Positions 12,973-24,474 of a DNA stretch of 64,000 nt are shown piece after piece. The DNA comes from Pachypanchax playfairii. Lineage: Eukaryota > Chordata > Actinopteri > Cyprinodontiformes > Aplocheilidae. The stretch is from positions 2,742,211 to 2,806,210 of the forward strand of contig SSNP01000020.1 of assembly GCA_006937955.1 (NCBI GenBank), read 5' to 3'. Numbering within the stretch: the stretch's first letter is position 1; each line of letters opens with the position of its first letter. Under the pieces are notes generated by a model. That model ran no database searches and was not told where the DNA came from. It saw only the letters and a program-made list of their open reading frames with translations. The translations under genes and the position numbers were made by a program.

Positions 12973-14574
12973 CAGTGGGGCAAAAAAGTATTTAGTCAGC
13001 CACCAATTGTGTAAGTTCTCCCACTTAAAAAGATCAGAGAGGCCTGTAATTTTCATCATAGGTATACCTCAACTATGAGAGACAAAATGAGGAAAAAAAA
13101 TCCAGAAAATCACATTGTCTGATTTTTAAAGAATTTATTTGCAAATTATGGTGGAAAATAAGTATTTGGTCACCTACAAACAAGTAAGATTTCTGGCTTT
13201 CACAGACCTGTAGATTCTTTAAGAGGCTCCTCGGTCCTCCACTCGTTACCTGTATTAATGGCACCTGTGTGAACTCGTTATCAGTATAAAAGACACCTGT
13301 CCACAACCTCAAACAGTCACGCTCCAAACTCCACTATGGCCAAGACCAAAGAGCTGTCAAAGGACACCAGAAACAAAATTGTAGACCTTCACCAGGCTGG
13401 GAAGACTGAATCTGCAATAGGTAAGCAGCTTGGTGTGAAGAAATCAACTGTGGGAGCAATTATTAGAAAATAGAAGACATACAAGACCACTGATAATCTC
13501 CCTCGATCTGGGGCTCCACGCAAGATCTCACCCCGTGGGGTCAAAATGATCACAAGAACGGTGAGCAAAAATCCCAGAACCACACGGAGGGACCTAGTGA
13601 ATGACCTGCAGAGAGCTGGGACCAAAGTAACAAAGGCTACCATCAGTAACACACTACGCCGCCAGGGACTCAAATCCTGCAGTGCCAGACGTGTCCCCCT
13701 GCTGAAGCCAGGACACGTCCAGGCCCGTCTGCGGTTTGCTAGAGAGCATTTGGATGATCCAGAAGAGGATTGGGAGAACATCATATGGTCAGATGAAACC
13801 AAAATAGAACTTTTTGGTAGAAATTCAACTTGTCGTGTTTGGAGGGGAAAGAATGCTGAGTTGGATCCAAAGAACACCATACCTACTGTAAAGCATGGGG
13901 GTGGAAACATCATGCTTTGGGGCTGTTTTTCTGCAAGGGGACCAGGACGACTGATCCGTGTAAAGGAAAGAATGAATGGGGCCATGTATCGTAAGATTTT
14001 GAGTGAAAACCTCCTTCCATCAGCAAGGGCATTGAAAATGAGACGTGGCTGGGTCTTTCAGCATGACAATGATCCCAAACACACCGCCCGGGCAACGAAG
14101 GAGTGGCTTCGTAAGAAGCATTTCAAGGTCCTGGAGTGGCCTAGCCAGTCTCCAGATCTCAACCCCATACAAAATCTCTGGAGGGAGTTGAAAGTCCGTG
14201 TTGCCCAGCGTCAGCCCCAAAACATCACTGCTCTAGAGGAGATCTGCATGGAGGAATGGGCCAAAATACCAGCAACAGTGTGTGAAAACCTTGTGAAGAC
14301 TTACAGAAAACGTTTGACCTCTGTCATTGCCAACAGAGGCTATATAACAAAGTATTGAGATTAACTTTTGTTATTGACCAAATACTTATTTTCCACCATA
14401 ATTTGCAAATAAATTCTTTAAAAATCAGACAATGTGATTTTCTGGATTTTTTTTCCTCATTTTGTCTCTCATAGTTGAGGTATACCTATGATGAAAATTA
14501 CAGGCCTCTCTGATCTTTTTAAGTGGGAGAACTTACACAATTGGTGGCTGACTAAATACTTTTTTGCCCCACTG
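12973..14574 (+). mobile_element. Full-length Tc1-like transposon with 200-bp TIRs
   Basis: A 1602-bp element bounded by TA dinucleotides (12971-12972 and 14575-14576). Terminal inverted repeats of 200 bp (12973-13172 and 14375-14574), starting CAGTGGGGCAAAAAAGTA, appear identical to each other by eye. One transposase gene lies between them. Identical TIRs imply a young insertion. The family belongs to the widespread Tc1-like elements of fishes. The internal transposase is defective (separate entry), so this copy probably moved with enzyme supplied by another copy. Confidence 0.93.
13336..14358 (+). pseudogene. Tc1-like transposase with premature stop and catalytic E-to-Q change
   Basis: The frame runs from ATG 13336 to TGA 14356-14358 (340 codons, the usual Tc1 length), broken only by TAG at codon 46 (13471-13473). 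The N-terminal half holds the paired helix-turn-helix DNA-binding region ([19 protein letters not shown], then [12 protein letters not shown]). The DDE core follows: WSDETK (Asp153), [10 protein letters not shown] (Asp244) and [11 protein letters not shown]. The third acidic residue, 34 residues after Asp244, is Gln279 (CAA, 14170-14172) instead of Glu. From codon 71 the frame is open to the end. Normal function is cut-and-paste transposition into TA sites; as read here the protein would be truncated and catalytically dead. Confidence 0.92.
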
Positions 14575-14576
14575 TA

Positions 14577-15236
14577 TCTGTATGCTGAAAAAAGCCGGTG
14601 CCTGAGAAAAGGCAGACAGGCAGATGACCTTGTCTGTTCCTCAGTGTCTCTTTTGGCAGCTTTTTGTTGTGTTATTTTATATTAGATCCTCAGTGACAAA
14701 CATTATTGTCTATGTTCTATTATTAATCAATAAGAAAGACTGAATTAGGTAAGGACACACTACTACATTGCTGGGTGGCAGCAGGCATTGGAGATACAGA
14801 AGAAGGTACGGGGTTGAAGAATGTGACGGTGAGCAGCAGGATACAAACTTGCCTTGTTGTAGACAAATTAAATACCACAAGTTTTAGTCATTATCCTTTG
14901 TTTTCTCATTGACTTTCTGTCAGAAGCCACTACATTTGCACCATTTAATTGTCAAAAATGTTCTGCTAAGTGAGAGCTGACGCAAAACACAATGATGTTG
15001 TGAAAAACTAATGAATAGGATTAGTCTAATTAACCTTTTTCACTTTGATTCAATTAAAATTGACTTTACCAACAGTAACATGTGGCTGGATAAGAGACAG
15101 CAACTGGTCTTTAGCTGACGTTTATTGAATTTGTTAGGTTGGATTTATATGCACATAAAAATACCCAAATTATATTGATCTCCATATTGTATTAGCTACA
15201 GCGAATTTGTGCTGATTTGACCTATTTTTCTTAAAG
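14577..15236. other. Intergenic, no gene seen
   Basis: Unremarkable AT-rich sequence between the Tc1-like element and the truncated TTAA-ended repeat. Confidence 0.5.
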
Positions 15237-15563
15237 ACGTTTTCGGCAGCTCCTGCAGTTGAAACCACATCTAGCATGCTGCTGGCTAAAAAGATGTAGC
15301 ATAATGTAGCAAACAGAAGGACATGCGCAGTGGGGCAGGAAACAGTATTCTTTGCTCTCATAGGCTAGTTTGTTAGCCAATCAGAGCTGTCGAAGCAGCC
15401 TGACGGAAGGAGCCGGAACCACCCGAATTTTAACGCAGACAGATTGAAAGGTCTGTTAATCAGTGTTTCCTGACGTTTTTTAGATATAAAATTTTTTATA
15501 TTACTGGTTAATACTTAAGAAATAACCACAAAGTCCTGAAATTTGTATGAAATGACCTCTTAA
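15237..15563 (-). repeat. TTAA-ended dispersed repeat, copy 2 (truncated)
   Basis: Reverse orientation. It begins on the - strand at 15563 with TTAAGAGGTCATTTCATAC and stops near 15237, within the block that follows GGTTTCAACTGCAGGAGCTG. The distal third and the second terminus are missing. Confidence 0.7.
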
Positions 15564-15989
15564 GAAAAATGAGGGTCTGACCCGATTCTACCCAAGTGCA
15601 CCTGGTGAGTATAAAGAGATGTTTGACAACAAACCAACATCCACCGTTACTTTAAGCCAAAGACGATGAGTTTATCACTTACAATCTTCATGCATTCCTA
15701 ATGGAGTTTTCAAACGAGGACAAATTTTTAGTTCAAGTAGCAGAAAGTTCTTAACTGTTGGGAAGAAAATCACAGTCAAATTATTGCAAAGAATCGATTA
15801 AATGTGGTAAAAAGGATTTTGTAGCAAATTTAGACGCCAACTTAACTTTAAAATCATTTTATCGACTTGTAGCAGTCTTGTACTTATGGTTTCCAAAAGA
15901 AAAAGTTATAATATTTATAAATCATAGACTTGGTGGGGTTTGAAATAAAGTAGCCAATAGATAATGTGGAATGTGGAACAATATTTATT

Positions 15990-16260
15990 TCTGGGGATGG
16001 GTGGGTATGTGGAGCCTTTTTTTATTTTATTTTGTAAGGCACTTTTAGTCGCATTTTGTGTATGATTAAGTGCTATATAAATAAAGTTTTGATTGATTGA
16101 TTGATTCTGGTGATTTATGCTGACTTTCTCCCCAGTTTTATTCTTTGTCTTTTGGTATTTGTTCATTGTTGTATTTTCTATTTTGCTTTATTTCTTGATT
16201 TGCTCTACAGCACTTTGATCAGCTGTTATGCTGTATCTATGAATAAATTTGACTAATTTT
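15990..16260 (+). repeat. Two L2-like LINE 3' tails
   Basis: The first tail (to about 16108) has GCACTTTTAGTCGCATTTTG, AAGTGCTATATAAATAAAG and ends in an ATTG array (TGATTGATTGATTGATT). The second (to about 16255) has CAGCACTTTGATCAGCTGTT and ATGAATAAATTTGACTAA. Both are typical 3' termini of teleost L2-group LINEs; no coding parts remain. Confidence 0.6.
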
Positions 16261-19200
16261 TTGCCATTAAAGTGTCCATTTTATTTTCTATGGGCCTTTG
16301 TTTAGTCTCTTGTGTTGACTGCATATTGCTTCCTTCAGTTTTCGATCCTCTTACTTGTTACACACCTGCTCCTCGTCTGTTAATCACCCCAGCAGTAATA
16401 CCTTATCCCTGTGCTCCTATTCCCCAGTTTCTTCAGCTCATTGTCAAATCCAGCTGTTATCTTGCAGCTGTGGTATTCCACCTTTCTTAGTTTTTCTTTA
16501 GCTGCCTCAACAGCTTTTATTTTTTTATCAAATGTTTTTGCAAGCAGCTCTCTGATTCTGAGTTTCCACTTTTGGGTCCATAAAAGTTCTTTCACTGATG
16601 AAACCGAAAGGAGAAGGGGAACTGGTGTGAAACAGTAGGTGAACAGATGGCACACAAATGCAGTTACCACCTATGTGTAATGTTTGTGTCAGATGGGGGT
16701 TTTGCTGGTGACTGTGTTGTTAATTTATTCAGAGTTGAAGAAACACCTTTGCATTATGACTACCAAAACATTCTGGATTGATGTGACATCTCATCTTATT
16801 TGCTCTCATGAAGGCCATCACATTTTTCAACAGTGCAGTGGTACTACGTACATATACCTCCAATCCATCAAAGAACTTTGGACAAGGGACAGAGCAGCGA
16901 GATAAAAGCTAAACCTGAACTGGGTGATTTGGATGGCAAATTGCTCAGGATTACATTTCCGATTCTTCTTCCTGTATGACCAAGATTCCTTGCGAATAGT
17001 GCATGCGCAGAACACACGTTTTGATGGGGTTATGCCGATACGCGTTTACATGACTAAATATTCGGGTTTTAAAAGGGTTATTGGCTGCATGTAAACGCAG
17101 TCAGTGTGTCCATGTTAGCCTGAATAAGAATGGAACCAACTTGACCAATGTTCTTTAGTTGTAAAAGTTAACCTTTCCTGGTTGGTTCACTTCATGCTAA
17201 CAAACTTGCTACAGCCAGAATGTAGATGGTCACTCCAGACAGGAACAGATCAAGAACACAGTTTGCTTCTCATTATTCCTGATGGGACACAGATCGGCTG
17301 ATGAGGGTTTTGAGCATGTACAACATTTCTGTAGTGTGGTTGAAGTGGTTTATCATCATGATGGCATCACATTCATGCCCACACACATTAACACAGTTCA
17401 GTTGTGGAGAATTTGAAGCAGTTCTGGCTTCATATGGGCTATAATCCCATCATGTGGTAACACCATGCCTGTGTGATCTTCAAGCTCATCCTGATGCAGT
17501 CCAAGAGAGTCATACCACGGTGAAGCGCCCAGGAAATGGTGTGATAGTGGGTGTATGTGGCAGGATCTGTTTGATAACTTCCAGCTGATATGTAGAATGT
17601 GGTGAGGGAGCTGGAGAGGCAGGAAACAGCAGAAATTAACCTATTTGGCAAATATTAAGAAAATAAAAGCATTGTAATCAGCTTCAATGCTAAAGAAATA
17701 GTTTGTGTGGAGAGAGAATCAGGGTTCTGAGTGAAGGAGACTTAAAAGAACTGAAATTTTGAACATCATTAAGTAATATGTCACGTGTTCTTTGTCCCTG
17801 TTTTAATCAGCCAAATGTTCAAACATTAGTCAAATAGTAAATGTCATCCACTGCTTTGTGATCATATTCATGTGTACTTTGTTATCCGTGTGATACCTTC
17901 CTGTTTACATATCTGATTAAAGACAGACACACGCAGATATCAGTGGTCATTCCAAAGGCCCAATCATGTGTCCAACATGAAACCACTGGAGCAGTGTGTT
18001 GAGCATGCCTGTGCATGAGTCCTACTTAATTATTTGAAAATAACATTGATATACCCCTCATAAGCGGAACAGCAGGAGCATCCGTGTCAGCTGCTGTGGT
18101 CTGAGCCACTCAGCCGTCGGTGTGGTTAGCGCCATACAGGGCGGCGTGGGGGCCAGTTACATGCTGTCAATGTAAACAATAACAGAGAAGGTGGCCAGGA
18201 GGGGCGAGGTGGAGCATCATATCAGCAATCTTCTTGTGTTATGAAATAATCCTTTGGACAGAGTTAAACAGCTGGAAAGCTGTTTTGTTTTTGTTTCAAT
18301 ACAAAAGTAGAATCATTAAATTTAATAGAGTTGATCTTGATAAACTAGATGAATTTTAGGTTTACACACTTGATCCACTGTAATGGACTGCTGACCTGTG
18401 CAGATGTGACCCCGCCTCTCGACTAATGACAGCGTGAGATAGACATCAGTTCCCCATGATCCTGAACAGGAACATGCAGACTGAGATAAGGACTGACTGA
18501 CACTGGATCCATAACCACAAGGGTCTAATCCACTGATTTTTACCTTTCTGCTGTTCTAAATGTTTTAAAAGTCCTTTTTTGCTATTTGATGTCTAAAAAA
18601 AAAAAAAAAGATTGTTTGCAGAAAAGACGGGAGAACTTTAGGTCCCATGTCTGCAGGGCTTGTTTCAAAAAAAAAAAAAAGCAAACCGGCCGAGACAAAT
18701 TCTCCAACTTTATACACAGTCTATGATCAATAGTTAAAGAACACCATGTACATATTTCAAATTTCTCTTAAAACCGATATCAAAATGAAACATCTTGTAA
18801 GCAAACTGTTTATGACACTGTGTGTGTTTTATGTCCTCTGTTTTCCAAAAGAAACAAATATCCACAAATAATCTCTGAAGTTCAAGACCCTTAAAGATAA
18901 ATGATTTTAACCTCAAATTTATTTAGGTTCTGTCAGTTTTTTGTCATCAGAGATTATTACGCTGACATGATCATGTATAAATATAAACAGGAGAGATGAT
19001 GCTCTCCTCAGGATTAGTCATAAAAAGGTGTGTGAAATTGTGTTATGACACTGACGTGCAACAATCAGTGACCTAAAAACAGCTCATTTGGCATTACGGG
19101 GTAAGATTTTAAATGTCAACTGGTGCTGGCAGCCATGTTTTTTTTATCAGGTAAAGCAGAAGATGTGAAATCAGTTTGGATTTAAAAATTTCATTTGAAC

Positions 19201-20019
19201 ATATTCAACAATTTGTATAGAATATCCTTCTCGAGGAAAATAATTATAAAATTGCTTTCTGTGTTTTCAACAAATACAAGTAGCATAAAATACTTGTTTT
19301 ATGCAAAGTACAAACTTCTAGTATAAAAGTTTAGAACTAACAGTTTGAGCAAGTCAGTTTCTATAAAATGGAACAATCTTAGGACTTCTTCACACTCCCA
19401 AGTTCTCAGACATCTCCAGCATCTCAAGAGGTTTGGAGTTTAATATTGTTTTGTATGTATTTGTGTGTAGAAACGTTTTTTTTTAACCATTTGGTATCAA
19501 GGTGTTTGAATATATGTTCATATTTTACCACATATCTAATTTCTTCCCTTTTTTTTGGTGAAGCCATTAAAGTTAGGTAAACAGAGCTTCAATGGGTCAC
19601 TGACGTCCACAGTTAAGCATTTATAAGATCACTCAGTAGGAGCCATATTTACTGACGGTGCTGCTCAGTGAGGGACACAGATTAGAGCTGACTGTGGCAG
19701 AACGCCTCATGGAAAAAAGGAAAGCCACATTTTCCAAAAGCATTTTAACTGAGGGCCTTTTGTCATAAGACTCCTGCTCAGAATAATATTTATTTGACTT
19801 TTATTGTTGACTTAGAAAAAAAACATCATATTAAATGAGCTACTGTTTTTATCCGCTCATTTTCTTTGCCCACTTCTTCTTGTAAGGGGTCCCAAGGGGC
19901 TGGTTCCCACCTCCTGTGGTCATTGGACGACCCTGGACGGGTCTGGAATGCGTAAATGGTAAACGTGCACATTTTAAAATCAGCTTTCATTTTGAATTTT
20001 GTTTTCTGTGTGTTCCTGT
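16261..20019. other. Intergenic, mostly featureless
   Basis: Holds a decayed terminus at about 16980-17105 (GTTTACATGACTAAATATTC and CATGTAAACGCAGTCA, in inverted sense), two poly-A runs (18596-18609 and 18668-18680) and the short repeat fragment at 18365-18490. The - strand frame at 16380-16670 is Lys/Glu-rich but unrecognised. Confidence 0.45.
18365..18490 (+). repeat. Fragment of the same interspersed repeat
   Basis: GATGTGACCCCGCCTCTCGA and GAGATAGACATCAGTTCCCC match blocks of the copy at 20160-20345; the rest is missing or diverged. Confidence 0.5.
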
Positions 20020-20350
20020 TTTAAAAGATTTTTCTGCTTTGAGGAGTTTGCATCTTCATCATGCATGCATGACGGCTGCACTGCATGGTGGTGCAGTTCT
20101 TAGTAGCACTAATACAGCAAAAAGGTCTTGTGTTCTAAACCAGGACAAACCAGGCAGGTCTGCAGTTTCCTCCCACAGATCCAAAAACATGCTTGAGGTT
20201 AATTGGCAACTTTAAATCGTCCCTAAGTGTGAGCATGTGTGTGATTGGTTGTTTATGTGGCCTGTGATGATGACCTGTCTACATGTGACCCCGCCTCTCA
20301 CCTGGTGACTGCTGGAGATAGACACCAGCTCCCTGCAACAGGAACTGACT
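20020..20350 (+). repeat. Common teleost interspersed repeat, copy C
   Basis: Contains GTTTCCTCCCACAGATCCAA, GGTTAATTGGCAACTTTAAA, CCCGCCTCTCACCTGGTGAC and CTGGAGATAGACACCAGCTC. It sits just left of the 2.3-kb hAT element. A related fragment lies at 18365-18490. Confidence 0.6.
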
Positions 20351-21040
20351 AACCTTGCATGAACTTGCATCTTTACCAGAGATACTGATGGAGATGATTT
20401 ATAATAGGGATGTCCCGATCAAGATTTTTTCCCCTCGAGTCCGAGTCATTTGATTTTGAGTATCCGATTTTACATTAAAAAATGAATAAAAAGGAGCAAA
20501 TAAACAGATCCAGGATGTTCCTTATGTTGTATTTAATTTACCCTATTTAATATTTAGCCGCAGGGACAGGACAACCAGCAGTCCTGGGACTGGGACAGCT
20601 TGTTGTGGCCACTCCAGCACGTCCTGAGGTTTCCCCTGGGCTTCCTCCTGGTGGGGAGTCATGAAGTTGTTACTTGTGTGTTAAAACAAACATAACGAGA
20701 GCGCATTACTGTACTGTGAGCATGCAAACAGTCCGAACGCACACAAACCGGTGGACGGACATTACGTTATTAAATAAAACGTTATGTAATTAAATAAACA
20801 GATCAGAACGGCAGACACTGCAGAAAGAGTGACATGATCATGAGCTGTCTTCTGCATGCAGTAAGTGATCACCTCCATTCCATGAAAGAGTTTAAGATAA
20901 CATCATAGGGATTTAATATGACTGTAAACTAACACCGGAACTCATGCTAACACGGCTAGCGAAGCTAGTGGAGCTAACGTGGCAACATTCTCAACACAAC
21001 ATCCTCTGAGCCAATAAAAGAAGCTTACCTCAAAGAAAAT

Positions 21041-22240
21041 GAATGAATGAAATGAATGAAAATGAAATGAAATGAAAAATACTTTATTTATCCCAGAAGG
21101 GAAATTCAACTGGAGATACAGAGAACAGCTTGGCCTTCACTCTCCAGGCAGCCAAGGGTCACAGTGTGCCCGGCGCACGTCGATCAGACCAGCCAAGATC
21201 ACACAGGAGAATACATACAAATACATACATACATATACATAAGCACGCATCAACCTGTGTGTTAGGAAAAGAATAAACCAGAAAAGAACACATGAGGGGA
21301 GATAGGTAAAAAAAATTCCTCTCACGCAGCACCCACTGGGTGGCGCTGTTTGAGATTGAAAAAAAGCCTTAGCAGGGGACAATAAACGAGACACGTCGAG
21401 AACTTTTGTAGGGATGTGAAGTGCGATCAGTGTGTGTATGCATGCAGAGAAGAGTCAAGGACACCATCTCTGGGCCAGAACCGATTGTTATGTCTGTCCT
21501 CAGTCTGTTGGCGTCCAGTGGACAGGGGAAGGGAGGGGCTGTGGTCCTCCGTACTCGCTGCTCCAGGAGACTTCAGTGCATTGGCCTTGAGGCCAGCCGA
21601 AACAAAGATAAGAGTAATTAGATCGAAGCCGAAGAATTTCAGCAGCTCCTGTTGTCCATATGGTACACTTTTGTGGAGAATTCCAAACAGCCAAATAAAA
21701 CCAAATTACATGAGACAGCCAATCAATCACTCCTCCACATAGAACCGAACCTGCAGCTTCTCCAAGATGACACCCATTCTTCCAGTGAGATCCAACACAT
21801 CAGTCTGTGATCCAGACCCCCGAGCTTTCTAGTCCGAGTGCTGCCAGATCAGGTTACATACTTTCCTTATTTTCCAAATTTGTCAATACGTCAGGTGACT
21901 GCCAGCTCCAATCAGCAGGTTCCCACGTCAGTAATCCAAATAAATACGTCCTCCACCGACACAGCGTGGGTCGAGTCCGAGCATGGTGGCTCCCCCTTCT
22001 CAAGCCTCAATTGTAGTAAAAAAAAAGTTTTCCAATGTGTAAGTGACCACGATACCAGATCCATATAAATTTCCAGTTCGTAGCAGCCAGTACAGAAGGC
22101 ACAGAGACATGCAGACATGAGACAGAAGCAGGAAAGGGGGGGAGGGTTGAAGAAGATAAGGGAGAAGCTGCGAAATGCGACTGTCCTCGACAAGAGCAAG
22201 ACAAGAATGAATGAAAATATACGCATCAAGGCTTTTATAA
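21041..22240 (-). mobile_element. Nested retrotransposon 3' region in the hAT element
   Basis: On the - strand the segment ends CTTCTGGGATAAATAAAGTA followed by an ATTTC/ATTTCATT tail (21041-21100), a common 3' end of teleost LINE copies. The upstream limit is uncertain and I see no reverse transcriptase motif in it. Confidence 0.4.
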
Positions 22241-22480
22241 GTCCTCATCTTCTCCACTGTTGTGTAGACTACAGGACTGTTAACAGTCACATTTTCACAC
22301 ACGTTATGGTTGGTTGTCATGGAAATGCGTCCCCTCTTAAAATGGCGGCTGCGGGTTGTGAGGAAAACTGTCCCGGATACTGACGTCACACGAAAAGGTG
22401 TATAGATGCGTTACAAACTAATAAGAATATACATATATGTCCAAGTCCTGATCAGGTGGTAACGTCCAATTCCGATCGAG

Positions 22481-22660
22481 TCTGAAACTACGTGATCGAG
22501 TCTGAAACTACGTGATCGAGTCTGAAACTACGTGATCGAGTCTGAAACTACGTGATCGAGCCTGAAACTACGTGATCGAGTCTGAAACTACGTGATCGAG
22601 TCTGAAACTACGTGATCGAGCCTGAAACTACGTGATCGAGCCTGAAACTACGTGATCGAG
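22481..22660 (+). repeat. 20-bp minisatellite, nine units, inside the hAT element
   Basis: Nine exact 20-bp units, [T/C]CTGAAACTACGTGATCGAG. They differ only at the first base, in the order T,T,T,T,C,T,T,C,C. The array abuts the right terminus, and its ACGTGATCG core resembles the terminal palindrome GATCACGTGATCGG, so it probably grew by duplication of subterminal sequence. Confidence 0.95.
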
Positions 22661-22707
22661 CCCGATTTCCGATCACGTGATCGGATCTGGACATCCCTAA
22701 TTTATAA

Positions 22708-24106
22708 TGCTAAATTGAAGGGACTTAGCATTTGTGTATTTGGTTTGTTGTCTCGTGTATCTGTGCTGAACCTGTGAAGCCTCCAGTCTGCGTGCTGCTG
22801 CAAGAGCCTCCCATGACTGTAGATAGACACTCAGTCAATCAATCGATTGATTATCATTCTTTTTTGGATGCCATGCAATCATCATGAAATTCTCACAAAT
22901 GTTGCTAATCACAGGTTGTACGTGTGCTGTCAACAGTTTATTTGGGGCTGCTTTGTGGAAGTTGCTGTGCAGCGAGCTAAACTTTGGGAAACAGAAATGT
23001 TTGAACTGATTTCTAGTGACCCTTTGACAGAACCAACTGATCTGCTATCTAATCACAAAGAAAACAGTTGGGGGTGTGTTAAAGTTGACGTCTACGGGTG
23101 GATTCATGTCAATACCTTCAATGTTTGCAAGCAAGGCAATAAGTCTTCTTTTTGTCTTTTTCTGTTTTCAAGAAGAGAACATGAATATTGATCTGATTGA
23201 AATCTCTCCAACAAAGTCTCCCGGGAGACATAATGAGATGTATTTGTGCAACGACTGCTTGTAAGTCCATTATGAAAATAACCAACTGGCAAGAAAGATT
23301 CTTGGTCTGAAAGGTCAATGAAGGCGAACCCTGTGAACCACCATTCGTTCAGAGTCTTTAAGGTAATCAGCCTTTGCCAAATTATTACTGATTGCACAGG
23401 TTGGAGGCTCTGAGAGTTCTAACAGCTCATCCTTTTTTTTTTTAAATTCTGCTTTAATATTCTTTGATGAGGCAAAAAAAAAAGCTCTGCAGTCTTTTTG
23501 TTTCCCATTTTACAACTTTGCGTTGAGTCACAGTGAACCTGAAATCATGTTCCATGTTACAGATAAGACAGCTGACAGACTGTGAGATTATCAAAACATC
23601 CAGGTGGTCAAAAGATGAAACCGAGGGCTCCGATTGGCTCAAACATGTGAGGACTTTTGTATTGGAAATCGCAGCCTCGTGCTTCATTCAACAGTTTTTC
23701 TGCAACATGGGACCAGACTGACACGCAACAACCCTGGAACACACGCCATGTAAACACAACCTGACCCCTCCCTCACTGCAAACACGTGGGATAACACAAC
23801 CTCTGCTTATTCCTCCCATCACAGAGCAGACCATCTGGGTTTTTTACTCTGAACACTGACTTTAAAACAACAGCTGACCAAACTGGGTTAAACTAAGAGA
23901 CTGTTATTAGGTTTGTGACATATTGGCAGTTTAATATTTTAAACCAGTTTACAACAAATACCTGTCATTTAATGGTTGTTTACTGTAAACAAGAGTGTGC
24001 GACAAACCCCAACCACGGCGGGGATGTCCGGATTCAGACAGGTGTAGCCCCGGCTGAAATGTCCGTTCAAAGTGTCGATGATTAATGTGTCCTGCTACTC
24101 ACATTA
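22708..24106. other. Intergenic, no gene seen
   Basis: No splice-supported coding sequence or repeat was recognised; the 114-codon frame at 22847-23191 has no known motif. Confidence 0.5.
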
Positions 24107-24114
24107 GTTCTCAC

Positions 24115-24466
24115 CAGTGCTTAATTTGTAAATCAAAAGTTACCAGAACACAAATAGCGCTTTACGACCAGAATTCACTGAGGCCAAACTGATACCGGAA
24201 CGCACACACATGCACAACCGTCGGACCAGACCAAGCGCTGGGCGCCGGCGCACAGCGGGTGTAAATTGTCAAGCATGGCTAGAGAAAGTGATGAAAAACC
24301 CAGAAGAAGTAAGTTATACTGCCTTTTTGGTATTTTGATGCCACTGTTATTTATCCCAACTGGCGCCGTTAACGGATCCTAGCAAACAGTTACCGGAACA
24401 CACCCTTTCAAAATAAGACAGTTCCCGGATCTTGTTCCGGCAGGATCCGGCTCAAATTAAGCACTG
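24115..24466 (+). mobile_element. hAT MITE retaining a start codon and splice donor
   Basis: 352 bp with perfect 8-bp duplication GTTCTCAC (24107-24114 and 24467-24474) and ends CAGTGCTTAATTTG / CAAATTAAGCACTG. Near 24275 is ATGGCTAGAGAAAGTGATG (MARESDEKPRR) running into AGTAAGTTAT, a plausible splice donor. This looks like the promoter and first coding exon of an autonomous hAT element left after internal deletion. Confidence 0.88.
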
Positions 24467-24474
24467 GTTCTCAC

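Larger units (their letters stand above)
20405..22699. mobile_element. 2.3-kb non-autonomous hAT element with 8-bp target duplication
   Basis: Flanked by ATTTATAA at 20397-20404 and 22700-22707. Ends are TAGGGATGTCC and GGACATCCCTA, with subterminal CCGATC/GATCGG motifs. The 8-bp duplication points to hAT. The interior has no recognisable transposase, but it holds a nested retrotransposon end (from about 21040) and a 20-bp minisatellite next to the right terminus. The outer right part includes GATCACGTGATC, a palindrome directly before the end. Confidence 0.85.

Noticed and set aside
13389..13985. 198-codon - strand frame
   Set aside because: Antisense shadow of the Tc1-like transposase.
16380..16670. 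96-codon - strand frame rich in Lys/Glu (KKIKAVEAAKEKLRKVEYH)
   Set aside because: No known domain, no splice context and no repeat match; likely chance or an old repeat.
22481..22660. CRISPR-like array
   Set aside because: The units are directly tandem with no spacers, inside a eukaryotic hAT element.
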